64,000 nucleotides of DNA, taken from the NCBI RefSeq assembly GCF_015832195.1, contig NC_052021.1, forward strand, positions 186,001-250,000. Direction: 5' to 3'. The notes beneath the pieces are model-generated. The model saw only the letters and a program-made list of their open reading frames with translations, searched no databases and was not told where the DNA came from. The translations under genes and the position numbers were made by a program. Below, piece after piece: positions 23,301 to 33,919 of the stretch. Origin of the DNA: Motacilla alba alba. Lineage: Eukaryota; Chordata; Aves; Passeriformes; Motacillidae. How positions within the stretch are numbered: position 1 is the stretch's first letter; each line of letters starts with the position of its first letter.

Positions 23301-26300
23301 TGTTGCCTGGTTTGAGATGTTTGGTACCCAGGGGAGTGCAGCAGCTTCTGCTTGACAATGGGAACACTAAATCAGGGAGTGTATTTTGTGAAAACTGCAG
23401 GTGGCAGTAGGGGCTAAGTTTTAGAGAAAAAAATGTTTTAAACTGCTGTTCTCTACAGTAACTTGGCATATGTCAAAAACTGGAATCTCTGCAAGGGCCT
23501 TCTCTTAAAGGCAACACTCCATGTTTTCAAGGACTTGTCAGTTCCTTTCAGGTGTAGTGTTTTGAGTAAGTATAATGGACACTTCTTGCTCCCTTTGGAA
23601 TGCCCTGCATTGCTTTTCCCTGGAGTGCAGGGACTTCTAGTGTTTATTTCACAGCATTTGCAGTGCTCTATAAATGTTCACTGAACTATGCTTTGATTTA
23701 CTGTGTTCCATCTGAGTAAGTAACTTATATGGTGTATTACTTACATTTACCACAATCAACATTGTGTCTGTTTGAATTTAAGCAGTGAGCCAATTGCTCT
23801 GAGTTAACTGGAGCACTTTTGAACTTCTATGTGTTACACAGAAAGACCTTGAACATATCTGATTGAGCTTAAATACAGGGCATTTTAGCAGTCTCAGTTT
23901 GGTTTCTAGTCCCTGAGAAGACTTCATTTCAATGATTAGCAAAGAAATAATGATCAGACTGTTATCCCCTATGCTCTATGTATTTTTGACTGAGGAGTTA
24001 GTTACCTGTCATCAAGCGCTTTGTCCTTTAGGATGTGAATTTATTTGTCTGGTTCAGTCACAATTAAGACTCTATTTAGGTTTATTGCACACTATGGGGA
24101 ACCTGAGAGACAGAGCACTGAAATAAAGTTGGGCTTGTGTGGTTCAGACAGCTCTTTGTACAGACAGATGCATGCCAGTGTGCTCTGTGTATGCTGGGAT
24201 CACCTGTCAGGGTATGTTATGTGCATGAGTATACTTTAGGTTGGGTTATTCTGTCTTACGATTAATCTGGAAAAACTTCCCCAAACATCTAAGGTTGCTG
24301 TTTCTAAATCCTGGGATGAGACTTAGTACAGACAAATTAGTGTTTAAAAAACACCAATTGCTGTTAGTGATAAAGTTATACCATAATAAGTGAAATTCCC
24401 AGAGAGACTCATGCTGATAGGCAGGGTCAGTTCAAAATTTGCAGTACATGTTCTTGATAGCATGTTTTCCAATCAAAAAGCAATAGCAAAGTATTTAGAT
24501 ATATTTCTGGGAATTAAATACTTCTCTAGAGCTAACTGGTTTTGTTGGTAGTTTTTCAGATGTACACTAGGAGGACAACAAATAGTTTGGACTGTGAAGG
24601 CTCATCTCTGTTTTGAGACACGGTGCTTGGCACAAAGCACTCTGATGTTGTTTTTCCCCATTGGTGCTGAATGCTGATTATAAGCCATATATCTGTGTAT
24701 ATCACTCCTGGTTGGAGCAGGAGTGTCAGGGAATCCCTGTATGGGAGCTAGTGCTGTTAGAGAGCGTATCCCAATCTCCCAATAGGAAAGACCAGCATGC
24801 ACTATGGTGTACAACTGTATTATCTATTAGGTGATTATTTAGGACATGTAGAAAAGAGAATACCTTATAAATTAAGCAAAGAACAAGATGCATTTTTATA
24901 ACTGTTCCTGTGTAATAGGAACTCTCTGAGTGTGCATATAGTGCTTTACTGTCAGTATGCTTCTGTTGGGGAGGATCCCAGGGAGGCAGCTCAGAAGGGA
25001 AAAAGGTGTTCTGTGCACATTTTCAATCACAGTTTAAACATAATTAACTCAAGTTGCAGACATGAGCCATTCCTATTCCCTTTTCACAAACATTTGTCTG
25101 AATTTTGTTATGTCGGCTGAGAGCAAATGTTAAGGGTTGTGTTGCCTGCCCTGAGTGCCAAACTTGACTTGTGTGCAGGAATGTGCCCATCCTTGTCAAA
25201 CCCAGGGAGAAGAAGAGTGCCCTGTAATTTTCTTTGACAATTATAATCACAGCCACATAGTTCAAATGATGAATGTTTGATCTTCAGAGCTTATAATAAA
25301 CACAGAGAAGAAACATCCCAGAAGCTATTTTATTGAATAAGTTTAAATAATGCATTAATTTTAGAAAAGAATTGCATATGAGTAAATGGCAAAGTTAATC
25401 AAAGTATTAATTTGTTCAGCTCTTAGGGATATGTAAAAACCTAAATAATCTGTAAATACCACATTTGGCATGTGCAAACTTACCTCAAAATATGAGTTGG
25501 ATGTAGTGCACACACAGCTGAAGAGAGACTAAGCAAATATATTTTAATGATGCTTGATGGGGGCCAATAATTTTCAGGTTTGGAAATGGTATAGGAAATT
25601 GCACAATTCCAGTTTCAGGCTATTTTCCTCAAGACCAAGCACTTGGTGTTGACTCCCAGTCCACGCCATGCATGAAGATGTGCTGACCACACATGGCTTT
25701 TTGGCAAAACTTCTTGCCTGTAGTAATGAAATGCAAGGTGTGTCTTTGTTTATAAAGCATCCTGACCGTGCAGCTTAGCTAGAAAAGAGAGAAAAAGGAG
25801 AGGTGCCACTGGCATATGAAGTGCCCCTGCCATGGGTGCCAGAGGTGATGGCAGGCTGGGTGAGGCAGCAGATCACTGCGAGCCCCTCTGCTGCCTGTGG
25901 TCTCAGCAGTGGCGAGCAGGACCCATGTAGCACAGGCAGGTTGGGATGGAGCTTTCCAGAGGCTCCCTGAGGCACTGTGGGAAAGTGGTCTAAGAAGTTA
26001 CGAACCAAATTTAAGGTGGCTCTGTAGCAAATGTGGGTCAGTTGGCAGAGGTTGAGGGGTGGCACCAAGCACTGGTGGCCTTTGCTGTAGTTTGGCCACC
26101 CCTCACAGCCCATCCAAGTGTGCAGGGTCAGTGCAGCTGTACTGAGCAAACAGAATGGTGGTATCAAGCCTGCACAAATGACAGCACTGAAAGTGGGGGT
26201 TTAAAGTTGAAATTAATGCTCCTCTGGTCCTGCTGGTCCTTCTTTGTGTATATGATACATTCATGGGGAGAAGTACTATGTTCTTTCCTAGACTGACAGG

Positions 26301-27894
26301 AGATTTTAATTTCTTACAAGGTATCAGTCTTGATCTGATTTACTTATTTCTATCCTGGCATGTGGCTCTGGTGTGGTGTATTAACAGTCTCACAGCAGTC
26401 TTAAGTAGACTCAATAAAATTAATGTGAATATTTGTCAAATACTGTCTGACAACTTTCTTAGGCTGTACTGTGACAAGATGATTTTATTTTTGTATTTCA
26501 CTTAATGTTGATGGGTGGGGTGATATATATGGTGGTTAGTTTTTATAGTAGATTCTTTATCCTGACTCAGTCAAGAGATTGGAGACTGGTATTTGTATTA
26601 AATATTGTATCAAGTGATTTGCAGTACCTCTGGGGTTTAGGGGGATGAGAGCTATTTGTCTTTTACTGAGAAACCTGTGGTTCCTTTAGTTAAGCTTTAG
26701 ATTGCTTTTGTGCTCCATTCTCACAGGAGAAATGCAAATGCTGCTGAAAAATTATATTTTGATTACAGACAAAGATACCAAAAAACATAACAGAGGTAGT
26801 TAGGTTTGCTTGCTTTTTGCCAGATTTATTTTGAAGTGTATAAATTATGTTCCATTGCCCTCCTGCTGAGGAAATAACACACAGGAGCTTGGATGAGACA
26901 TGCAACTACACAACAACTGCTGGCCTGGGCTTTGGCATTCCAGTCCTATAGGATCTTAGAGAGAGGCCCTCCAGGTACAGCAGGACCTAATGGAGGTTTT
27001 GGATGGGATGTGGGAAAACCAGACTCTGCATGTGCAGAATGTGAAGAAGCCAGCACATGAGTTTTGATTGTGGACTCGCTGAGATGCTGGGCAGCTCATT
27101 CAGCTGAAGGGGGCTGTGTCTGAGCAGGTGAGGAGGGAGGTGGCTGAGAGTCTTGCTCAGGTCTGCTTTTCCCATAAGCAGGAGCCAGCAGGCTCCAAGC
27201 GAGCTTCCCCTTCATTTTGGTGGTGGCTCTCACTTCTTGGCCAGCCTCACTGTGGTACTGGGGAAGACTCTCTGCGGCCTCACTACGCTTCCTGCACACA
27301 AAACCTTCTGTTCCTCCTTACTTGTCACTCATGAAAGTAAATTTATTGATTTAATGCTGTACCCCCCTAGAAGAGGGTGACCCTGTCCTTGGGCAAGGCT
27401 GTGCTCTCCGGTCCTTGTGACACTGTCTAGATGTGATGCTGGTTACTTCCCTGGCTTGCCTGGCTTTCTTCACCCATCAAAGCTTCTGAAATAGACATCC
27501 TTTGGATTTCACTGTCACCAGGTAATCCAATCAATGTAACAGATGGCTGCTGAAATTCATGTGGGGCCTTGAAGCTGACACAGAAGGTATATTACATTAT
27601 AAACTGACCTGATTCACCTTAGGTTATTTCCTTATTCATGCACAACATGAATGTCACAACATGTTGTCATTCAACAACAGCTATTTTATTCTGTCCTGCA
27701 TTTCCTGAAGAAGAACAAGGAGAAGTAATCAGAGCATTTTGTGGAGGTGTAAAGGGCCTCTTAGCCTTTTGAAAGACATGGAAACTCAATTTTATCTCAT
27801 CTTATAAATCATTACTGGAAAAGTTCAGTATTTCTGATTTTTTTTTTTTGTTAGCTGGTGCATTAGGAACAGAAAGCAGCACATTTAATGTTAT
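17345..27894. other. gene-poor region
   Basis: No gene is supported in this 10.5-kb stretch. It has a short ATTCACT repeat near 17440, a GC-rich patch at 17930-18110 with repeated CCACAAGA(T/C)GG words, and a (CA)n tract at 22817-22831. Sequence at 22200-22560 is weakly LTR-like but lacks ends. The remaining ORFs are short and read as chance. Confidence 0.5.
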
Positions 27895-29048
27895 TGTCTT
27901 GGTTTGAAAGACAAGTGTCTTCTAGGGAAGGCAGGAGCCTCCTCTGAAATGAAAAAAAAATGTAAACCCTCTCCCTCCGAATTATTATAGTTTTGAAATT
28001 AAGGGGGCTCTCAGGCAAAGATATGAGAATAGGCATATCAGTTCTTTACTACTATGTATAACAAGGCAAACAAACAACAACCACAGCATTAACAACAAAC
28101 AGAACCCCAAACCCAGTGACAGCCTTCTCAGCTGCAGGCACTTTCTCCTTCTGTGCAGTTCCGAGCACAGCCAGTAGAGGACACTGGTGACTCCTGGTGG
28201 GCACGGTAGGTGCGATGATTCCCCCTCGGCTGCAGGGGGTGCTGTGTCGCGATACGCAGGAGCACGGGTTAATGGTGGCTTGGCCAAGATGGGAAGGGAT
28301 GGAAGAGAGGCTCCGCTTCACAAATCTTGGGGCAGCTGGTCCCGGTGCCCCAGCAGGACTCCGAGGAGCATCAAACTGGAACGGCAGGAATGAGCAAAAA
28401 TCCCAGGCTAGTGGACAAGATGCATCAGAGACTCCGGAGCCATGCGGGGAGCCGTGAGATGTCTCGGCAGGCAGGGGGCGCAGGACTACAGAGCAGCGAA
28501 AAGCTCAGGGCAGCGCCTAAAAAAGCAGCAGGGGCAGGGCAGTGGCAGCCCGGCTCCCAGCAGAGCAGGGAGAAGCGAGCCCAAGATCCTAGAAGTTGAG
28601 CAGATGGGAATAGGGCCCTCTGTAGTGAGGTAGATGCTAATAAGGTCCCAGTTCAGTGGCTGCTCTTACAAGCAAAAGCTCACCTCATGGCAGAAGAAAC
28701 AGCTCTGGGCTGGGCTCTGGCGGCAGCAATGAATTCCGTTCCCAAGCAATGGCTCCAACCATCCTCCTCCCAAAGGCAAGAGCAAGAGAGAGCCAGCAGC
28801 TGCCCCAGCCCCATTCCCTCAGGCTTGGCCATCTCCCTGTTTCTCAAGTACCCAGCCATCAGCACTTCCCAGCAACTCAATGGGAAAAAATTCCACAAGT
28901 AAAAGGGAAAGAAATCCAACCCCCAACAGGTATATACTTCCATGCACCAGCATTTATCTATTCAGCCATGTTTACTGGAGTAATTACAAATCAGTTTGGG
29001 TGTGATCCTTGCTGACTTTTAAAAAAGCAAAAGGCAAAACAACATTTA
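27895..29048 (-). mobile_element. probable long LTR (about 1.15 kb) of a class III-like ERV
   Basis: The block begins TGTCTTGGTTTGAAAGAC and ends ACATTTACA, so it has TG/CA ends. The same 8 bases, AATGTTAT, lie just outside both ends. Within it is an AT-rich, AACAA-rich promoter-side segment and a GC-rich purine segment near 28.2-28.7 kb, typical of long avian LTRs. An 8-bp duplication is longer than retroviral integrases make (4-6 bp), so either the ends are slightly wrong or the match is partly chance. ORFs inside show no known motif. Confidence 0.5.
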
Positions 29049-29439
29049 CAAATGTTATGCTGAACAGACCCTCAAGTACTTGCCATGATCCCAGTATTTA
29101 TTCATACAAGGGAAGTAAAAGACTTAATGAAGACAAAAGGTGATTCTGATCCGTCCTAGTAAAAATTTCAGTTGAACTGACTTGGAAAGAAAAAAACCCC
29201 AGTGCAATTTTCTTCTGTGATAACTAAGCAGGGAAAAGCAATTCTCCAGTTACAGTTTTGAAAATACAGAATAATCAGTGCTTGCAGCAAAATTAGGATT
29301 CTTCTGCTATTTTTCAATTGTGACTTAACTGTTAAAACCTGATTAACTTAAATACAAGTTTGTTATTTAAATAGAAAATAACTTACAGTAGCACAAGATA
29401 GAAAATGGAAGTCAAAATATTCCTGTTATAGGTAAAAAG
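29049..29439. other. no gene seen
   Basis: AT-rich single-copy spacer between two LTR-like blocks. Confidence 0.6.
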
Positions 29440-30300
29440 CAAATTAGGCTGAATCAATAATTTGCAAGAGCCAAATTAAAGTTAACAAAAAGAAATAGGG
29501 TTTATTTCACGAATCGAAATACGATTTGTGCCAGCCACAAATCGAAAGGAACAGGGCCGAGCCTGGGACTTGGCTCAGGGTGAACACCACTCTGACCCCC
29601 TCACGAATCAGAGCTGGAGAGTTCACGAAGTCTGTTCGAGTCAGTCCAGGTTTTATGCTCTCCTTGCCCAAAGCTATTTTTCCTTTGTCCTTTTCTTCGT
29701 TTGACGAGCTTTCTGATGTTTCTCTGGTGTAGAAGAATCCTATCAGATGGCCAAATCCAAAGTCTCTGGAATATTCATGCAGTCCTCTTGTTCTCTGTTC
29801 GGGCATGTGCAGATACCTGTCTCCTTCTTGGACAAAAGCCACTTTGCAATACAAACCACAAACCACATCCAGGAACACACACATGTTGAATAGGGTTTTC
29901 GGGAACCGGGCTTTTACATGCTAGTGAGTTTCTCGGAACAGGCTATTCATACTTAGTTGGTTATCAGGCCTGGTTATCAGTCTCTGGTTACCAGTGGCCA
30001 TGATGGGCCACTGATGTCTCGGGCATTCCAGGACTTAGTCAGAAGTAGCAGATCTTCTCCTTAATTTCCTAATTTAGACCTCTATTCAGTGTACACCTGT
30101 GGATACTGTGTTTCAGTGAGGTATGAGGTAACCAGTTTCTCAATCCCTGTGGCAGATTTTGCAAGCCTGTGTGGTTTTGTGTCAGACCCTAGTCACACGA
30201 CTGGACATGTATCTTAGTATATTATATCCTTCCTAGGTACAAACATATTTATTCAAACATGAATTTTAATACATTTATAACATTCCTATTGGCTATTTTT
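29440..30300 (-). mobile_element. probable LTR remnant
   Basis: On the minus strand GCATAAAACC (near 29655) is followed by GTGAAATAAACC (near 29500), a TATA then polyadenylation-signal order. The block has CpG-bearing words such as CACGAATCG unlike its AT-rich flanks. It shares an AGCCAA(A/T)TT...TTTATT layout with the block at 59460. Ends are not resolved. Confidence 0.4.
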
Positions 30301-30513
30301 CTACTTGTTGCATCCCATGGAAGCAACTAATTTTAGCGCTAGGATATTTTCATGCATTCTGTGGGATGGTTTTATGCAATTTACATAGGGAAAGTGTTTA
30401 TTTCCAAGTCACATCTCATAAAATGAAGAAATTTCCCCCCAGTGGTATTGCAGGCATTGCCTGTTGAAGTTCTATGGAAACCCTGCATTCCTGCCCTGCC
30501 TAGTGGCTGCCCC

Positions 30514-30519
30514 ACACCC
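30514..30519. repeat. target-site duplication, left copy
   Basis: ACACCC directly before the TGTTGCC end of the 3' LTR. The same six bases follow the outer end of the 5' LTR at 38634. Confidence 0.8.
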
Positions 30520-30644
30520 TGTTGCCTTTCTGGTTGCAAAGGCATGTGACCTGGTTCCGATGAAACAGCACGGCGACCTAATCCTCACGGTCGCTCGGGC
30601 CAGTAACAAGACGCTAACACCAATGTGGTGGACGGTTAAAGGCA

Positions 30645-30650
30645 TTTATT
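30645..30650 (-). terminator. LTR polyadenylation signal AATAAA
   Basis: Canonical AATAAA on the minus strand. It is also present in the truncated 5' LTR (38627-38622). Confidence 0.8.
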
Positions 30651-30666
30651 GCTTCATCTCGTGGGA

Positions 30667-30673
30667 TTATATA
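30667..30673 (-). promoter_or_regulatory. LTR TATA box
   Basis: TATATAA in the minus-strand U3, with a CRE-like TGACGTA and an ETS-like site upstream. A start site 20-30 nt downstream would fall at or just before the AATAAA. Confidence 0.75.
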
Positions 30674-30870
30674 CTCTAGGGTACTTCACTACGTCAGGAG
30701 GGGGTCTTGCAACACTTCCTGGGTTAGTAGAGTGGAAAGTTACTAGCCATGTTAGTGGGGGCTACACATTCCAAGGGTGATGGCTTATCTTAAGGGATTA
30801 GGGAAGAGACATTCCTGTAACTTTCCGTAACAGCCCGAAATCTTCCGAGCGCCTTTCCCTACCTACTACA

Positions 30871-30888
30871 TCTCCCCCCCCCCTCTTT
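30871..30888 (-). other. polypurine tract
   Basis: Minus-strand AAAGAGGGGGGGGGGAGA touches the TG start of the 3' LTR. This is the expected plus-strand primer and confirms the LTR boundary. Confidence 0.92.
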
Positions 30889-31042
30889 CACAAAAGAACG
30901 AGGTCGAAAGAATCATATACATAGGCACTAAAATGAGGTAGAAGGTTGGGGTTTAACAAGGGAAAAAGGGTTTGGAAACCTGAGTAAGTTTTTGCCAGGC
31001 AAGTTTAGGAAATCTTGTGACTGACAGTGTTCCCTGATGAAT

Positions 31043-33013
31043 TCACAGCATTTGATGTTGGCCTACGAACAGGATGTTAGTCCGTTCTAGGCGGGTTTGA
31101 ACGAATGAGACTATCTTGTTCAGCAGGCATGGTCCGAAAGTAACAGCTAAAAGTAGCATTGCCAATGGGTCTACCAAAGTAGAAATTAGGGTGGTTAACC
31201 ATGGTGATCGGTTGAACCAGGATTCGAACCAGCCCTGCTGAGCTTCCCTGTCTTTTTGTCTCTGAGCCAGTCTATTTCGGAGTTCTGCCATGGAGTCTCT
31301 GACGACTCCCGTGTGGTCCGCGTAGAAGCAGCATTCCTCTTTCAAGGCGGCGCACAGGCCTCCTTGCTGCATGAACAGGAGGTCCAGTCCTCGCCTGTTC
31401 TGCAGGACCACTTCTGAGAGCGAGGAGACTGACTTCTCTAGGTAGGAAATGGATTTCTCAATTCTCTGCAAGTCCTCGTCAATCGTCATCTGTAGCTGAG
31501 ACAGACCTTGATGTTGCGTCGCTAGGGCTGAGACACCCGTTGCCGTTCCAGCTGCTCCTAGGCTGAGCAGCATTGCGATAGTTATTCCCGTTATTATTTC
31601 TCTTTTGTGGAGCCGGCTGGGTTCCTTGAAAAGGTTGTACACCTCTTCGTCTGAGTGGTACAGGACCCTAGGAACAATCAGAACTTGGACACAGAAGTCG
31701 TTAGAATCATTGAATTTGGGAAGAAATACACAAGGACTTACTCCAGATCTCTGACAAACCCACATTGCTGATGTGGATGGAACTACCCACTTATTGTTTT
31801 TCTGGCTGGGCTTTACAACTTTGGTGCAGACATTGCCTTTTCGCTTGGCTAGGGCTGCATTTCCAAAGCATCTGCCTCGACCTGTGACTTGACTTAGGGT
31901 AATACCTCTGCGGGGTGTGTCCCATCTGCACTGGTGAGGTGCATCAGCTGTGGAGTAACTGAATGGAGTGTTTAAAGCAACTCCTTCATAGAAAGGGGGT
32001 TTGACATCATAACAAAGCCAGCAGGAATCGGTTAGGTTAGGGTTAGATTCGTTCAGGGATAGAAAGATAGCTTCTAGCATGCGAAGGATTGGGTCCGAGT
32101 CCGATCCGGCTGGACGGCCTACGTGGAAGGCTTCCGCTTCACCGGTCGGGACGTCGGTGACCTTTGTGGGTAAGGCTTTGGGGTAGGTCATGTTTCTCCC
32201 TGTCTGCGTGCTTTTAATCACCTTGTTGGGTCCAACCGCTCGGGATGCCGATGGTTGGAGCCTGGTAATTCGCACGTTCACCCACTCTTTCGACCCTTGA
32301 AGGACCACTGTCCATGCTTTGCCCACTGCCCAACTAGGGTGATTGGGCTGCAAGACCGTCATGTTATAGTGTGTGCATTTCCGAATTCTAGGGATTTTAT
32401 GGCTGTTTCGATGGAAGTTTCCGGGTACAAAGAGAGGTGTTTTGCAACCTGCGGGTGCCCAGGTGAACTGTAGGAACTTGTCGGGCTCTTGTGGGTCCCA
32501 CCCAGGCCCTGACGGACTGGCATCTGTAACTATGGTTTCGCAGCCCCAGTACCCACAGTATCCCCACCCAGGGTAATTACAGTAACCTTTTCCTGGGTTT
32601 GAAGCTGGGCACCAGTAGGATAGGTACATGTGTGTGGAGTGTGAGGAATAGGGGTCTACCTTTGGTTGTCCTGGAAATAGATCGGTAATACGAAGCACGA
32701 AGGATGGGGTGTTCGGTGTGGTGATGTCTTTGAGCACCTTGTCGCTGGTAAGGTGTCGCATGACCCACCTGAATGGCTGATGTGGGTAGTGGTCTGGGCT
32801 GGCTTGTCCTCTGGCGACAAGCCCCAACAGCAAAATCACACAGACATATCGTTGATGCTCGGGTCTCACCCGTGCGGGTTTCTCGGGTACTGTCTGACGG
32901 CTTGGTGGTGTGTCTCGTTCCTCTGGAAGGGGCATGTACGCGTTACGTGGACGCCCCCTCATCATGTCCTGTAAACAGAAACTCACAATTCTCATTAGTC
33001 TCATCCTGCTCAT
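31043..33013 (-). CDS. env: env: intact gamma-type retroviral envelope glycoprotein (656 codons)
   Basis: Env mediates receptor binding (SU) and membrane fusion (TM) as a surface trimer. A hydrophobic signal segment lies at about residues 56-72. The SU CXXC motif is CWLC at 331-334. A dibasic KR at 470-471 precedes a hydrophobic fusion peptide (about 472-497). An immunosuppressive-domain-like helix lies near 537-553, followed by CX6CC (C554, C561, C562), and a membrane anchor at about 605-630. CXXC plus CX6CC is the gamma-type pair. Six N-glycosylation sequons are at 217, 274, 321, 326, 435 and 601. The cleavage site reads RLHKR, with Leu at P4, so it is not a full furin consensus. The frame is open throughout, unlike gag and pol. 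The first ATG lies inside the end of pol; after splicing the likely start is Met17 (32965). Intactness may reflect youth of the insertion rather than selection. Confidence 0.95.
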   Translation of the reverse strand: MSRMRLMRIVSFCLQDMMRGRPRNAYMPLPEERDTPPSRQTVPEKPARVRPEHQRYVCVILLLGLVARGQASPDHYPHQPFRWVMRHLTSDKVLKDITTPNTPSFVLRITDLFPGQPKVDPYSSHSTHMYLSYWCPASNPGKGYCNYPGWGYCGYWGCETIVTDASPSGPGWDPQEPDKFLQFTWAPAGCKTPLFVPGNFHRNSHKIPRIRKCTHYNMTVLQPNHPSWAVGKAWTVVLQGSKEWVNVRITRLQPSASRAVGPNKVIKSTQTGRNMTYPKALPTKVTDVPTGEAEAFHVGRPAGSDSDPILRMLEAIFLSLNESNPNLTDSCWLCYDVKPPFYEGVALNTPFSYSTADAPHQCRWDTPRRGITLSQVTGRGRCFGNAALAKRKGNVCTKVVKPSQKNNKWVVPSTSAMWVCQRSGVSPCVFLPKFNDSNDFCVQVLIVPRVLYHSDEEVYNLFKEPSRLHKREIITGITIAMLLSLGAAGTATGVSALATQHQGLSQLQMTIDEDLQRIEKSISYLEKSVSSLSEVVLQNRRGLDLLFMQQGGLCAALKEECCFYADHTGVVRDSMAELRNRLAQRQKDREAQQGWFESWFNRSPWLTTLISTLVDPLAMLLLAVTFGPCLLNKIVSFVQTRLERTNILFVGQHQML

Positions 33014-33919
33014 TGTGAAGGTCAGGTTTGATTGACTTAAGTGGACACCACCTAATTTTGCCGTCTTTTTTGACAGCTGCGTACCCTCGTCCCGTGAGCA
33101 TCAACCTCCAGCCCCGTTCCCATTCACCTAGCTCATTTTTAATTACAACCTGCGGGCCCTCCTCTAGCGCTCGGGAGGCCCAGTGTTTTTGAACGGGACA
33201 GTTTGCTTCATCTCCTCTAGGGAATTGATTCAACGCTAACAACACGATTGCCAGTATACGTGCCTGCTCTCCTGAGGGAATGGAGTTGGTAAAGCCTTCT
33301 GCTTTTGCCAACACCTCTATCTTGGTTTTCAGGGTTTGATTTGCTCGCTCAACTATGGCTTGCCCGGTGCTGTTGTATGGGATACCTTGCACTAATGTGA
33401 TCCCCCATTTGGAGGCGAATTCCTGCACTGGTTTAGAGGTGAAATTGGAACCGTTGTCAGTTTTGATCTGCTTGGGGATACCAAGCCACGCCATGGGTGT
33501 CAGCCAGTGCTGAATTGTGGCTTTAGAGTTAGTTTTGTGGTGCTGTGTGGCTACGATCATTCCGCTGAACGTGTCCACTGTCACTGCAAGCCATGCTCGA
33601 GGCTTCAGCAGTTGACACAAGGTGAAGTCCGACTGCTAGATTTCTGAGGGCTTGAGACCTCTCGGGTTGACCCCACTGGTCCACAGGGGTGACTTCTGGC
33701 AGTGAGGACAGGTAGCCATTACATGTTTTGCTCTGCTGTCATGATTCCGCATCTCTTTGCCAGTGCTTTGGGTCCGATGTGGAGGGACTCATGCAGTTGA
33801 CGAGCTTCCTGCAACGTCCAGACGCCTTTTGCTGTGGCGTCCGCTTTGTCGTTGCCGGTCTGGAAGTAACCTTTGACTGGGTTGTGACTGTTGACGTGAA
33901 TAACGGATACGGTGCCCTG
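32943..33919 (-). pseudogene. pol: pol 3' part: RNase H end and integrase, broken
   Basis: Downstream of the stop at 33922-33920 the RT frame continues with RNase H-like GNDKAD and the integrase zinc-site HESLH, then hits TAA at 33721-33719. The partner CPHC of the integrase HHCC site is in the neighbouring frame, so a one-position frame change lies between about 33785 and 33713. That frame has an in-frame TAG at 33638-33636, then stays open to 32943. The catalytic core is visible: TVDTFSG, KTDNGSN and IVERAN, with 35 residues between the second Asp and the Glu (DD35E). The C-terminal domain follows and overlaps the start of env by 71 nt. No functional integrase can be read from this copy. 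Confidence 0.9.
32969..32980 (-). promoter_or_regulatory. likely env splice acceptor
   Basis: Minus-strand TTTCTGTTTACAG ends 3 nt before two adjacent in-frame ATG codons (32965 and 32962). This is a good pyrimidine-AG acceptor for a subgenomic env mRNA. The matching donor was not identified. Confidence 0.5.

Larger units (their letters stand above)
30520..30870 (-). mobile_element. 3' LTR, complete (351 bp)
   Basis: On the minus strand it starts TGTAGTAGG right after the polypurine tract and ends GGCAACA. U3 contains an ETS-like AGGAAGTG (30720-30713), a CRE-like TGACGTA (30696-30690) and TATATAA (30673-30667). AATAAA lies only 23 nt after the TATA box (30650-30645). The last 137 bp match the 5' LTR remnant with two substitutions. 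This is the only copy with U3, so any LTR-driven transcription would run leftward into flanking DNA. Confidence 0.95.

Noticed and set aside
3276..29439. CR1 LINE copies, common in birds
   Set aside because: I looked for the typical reverse-transcriptase motifs and the short tandem 3' end and did not find a convincing copy by eye.
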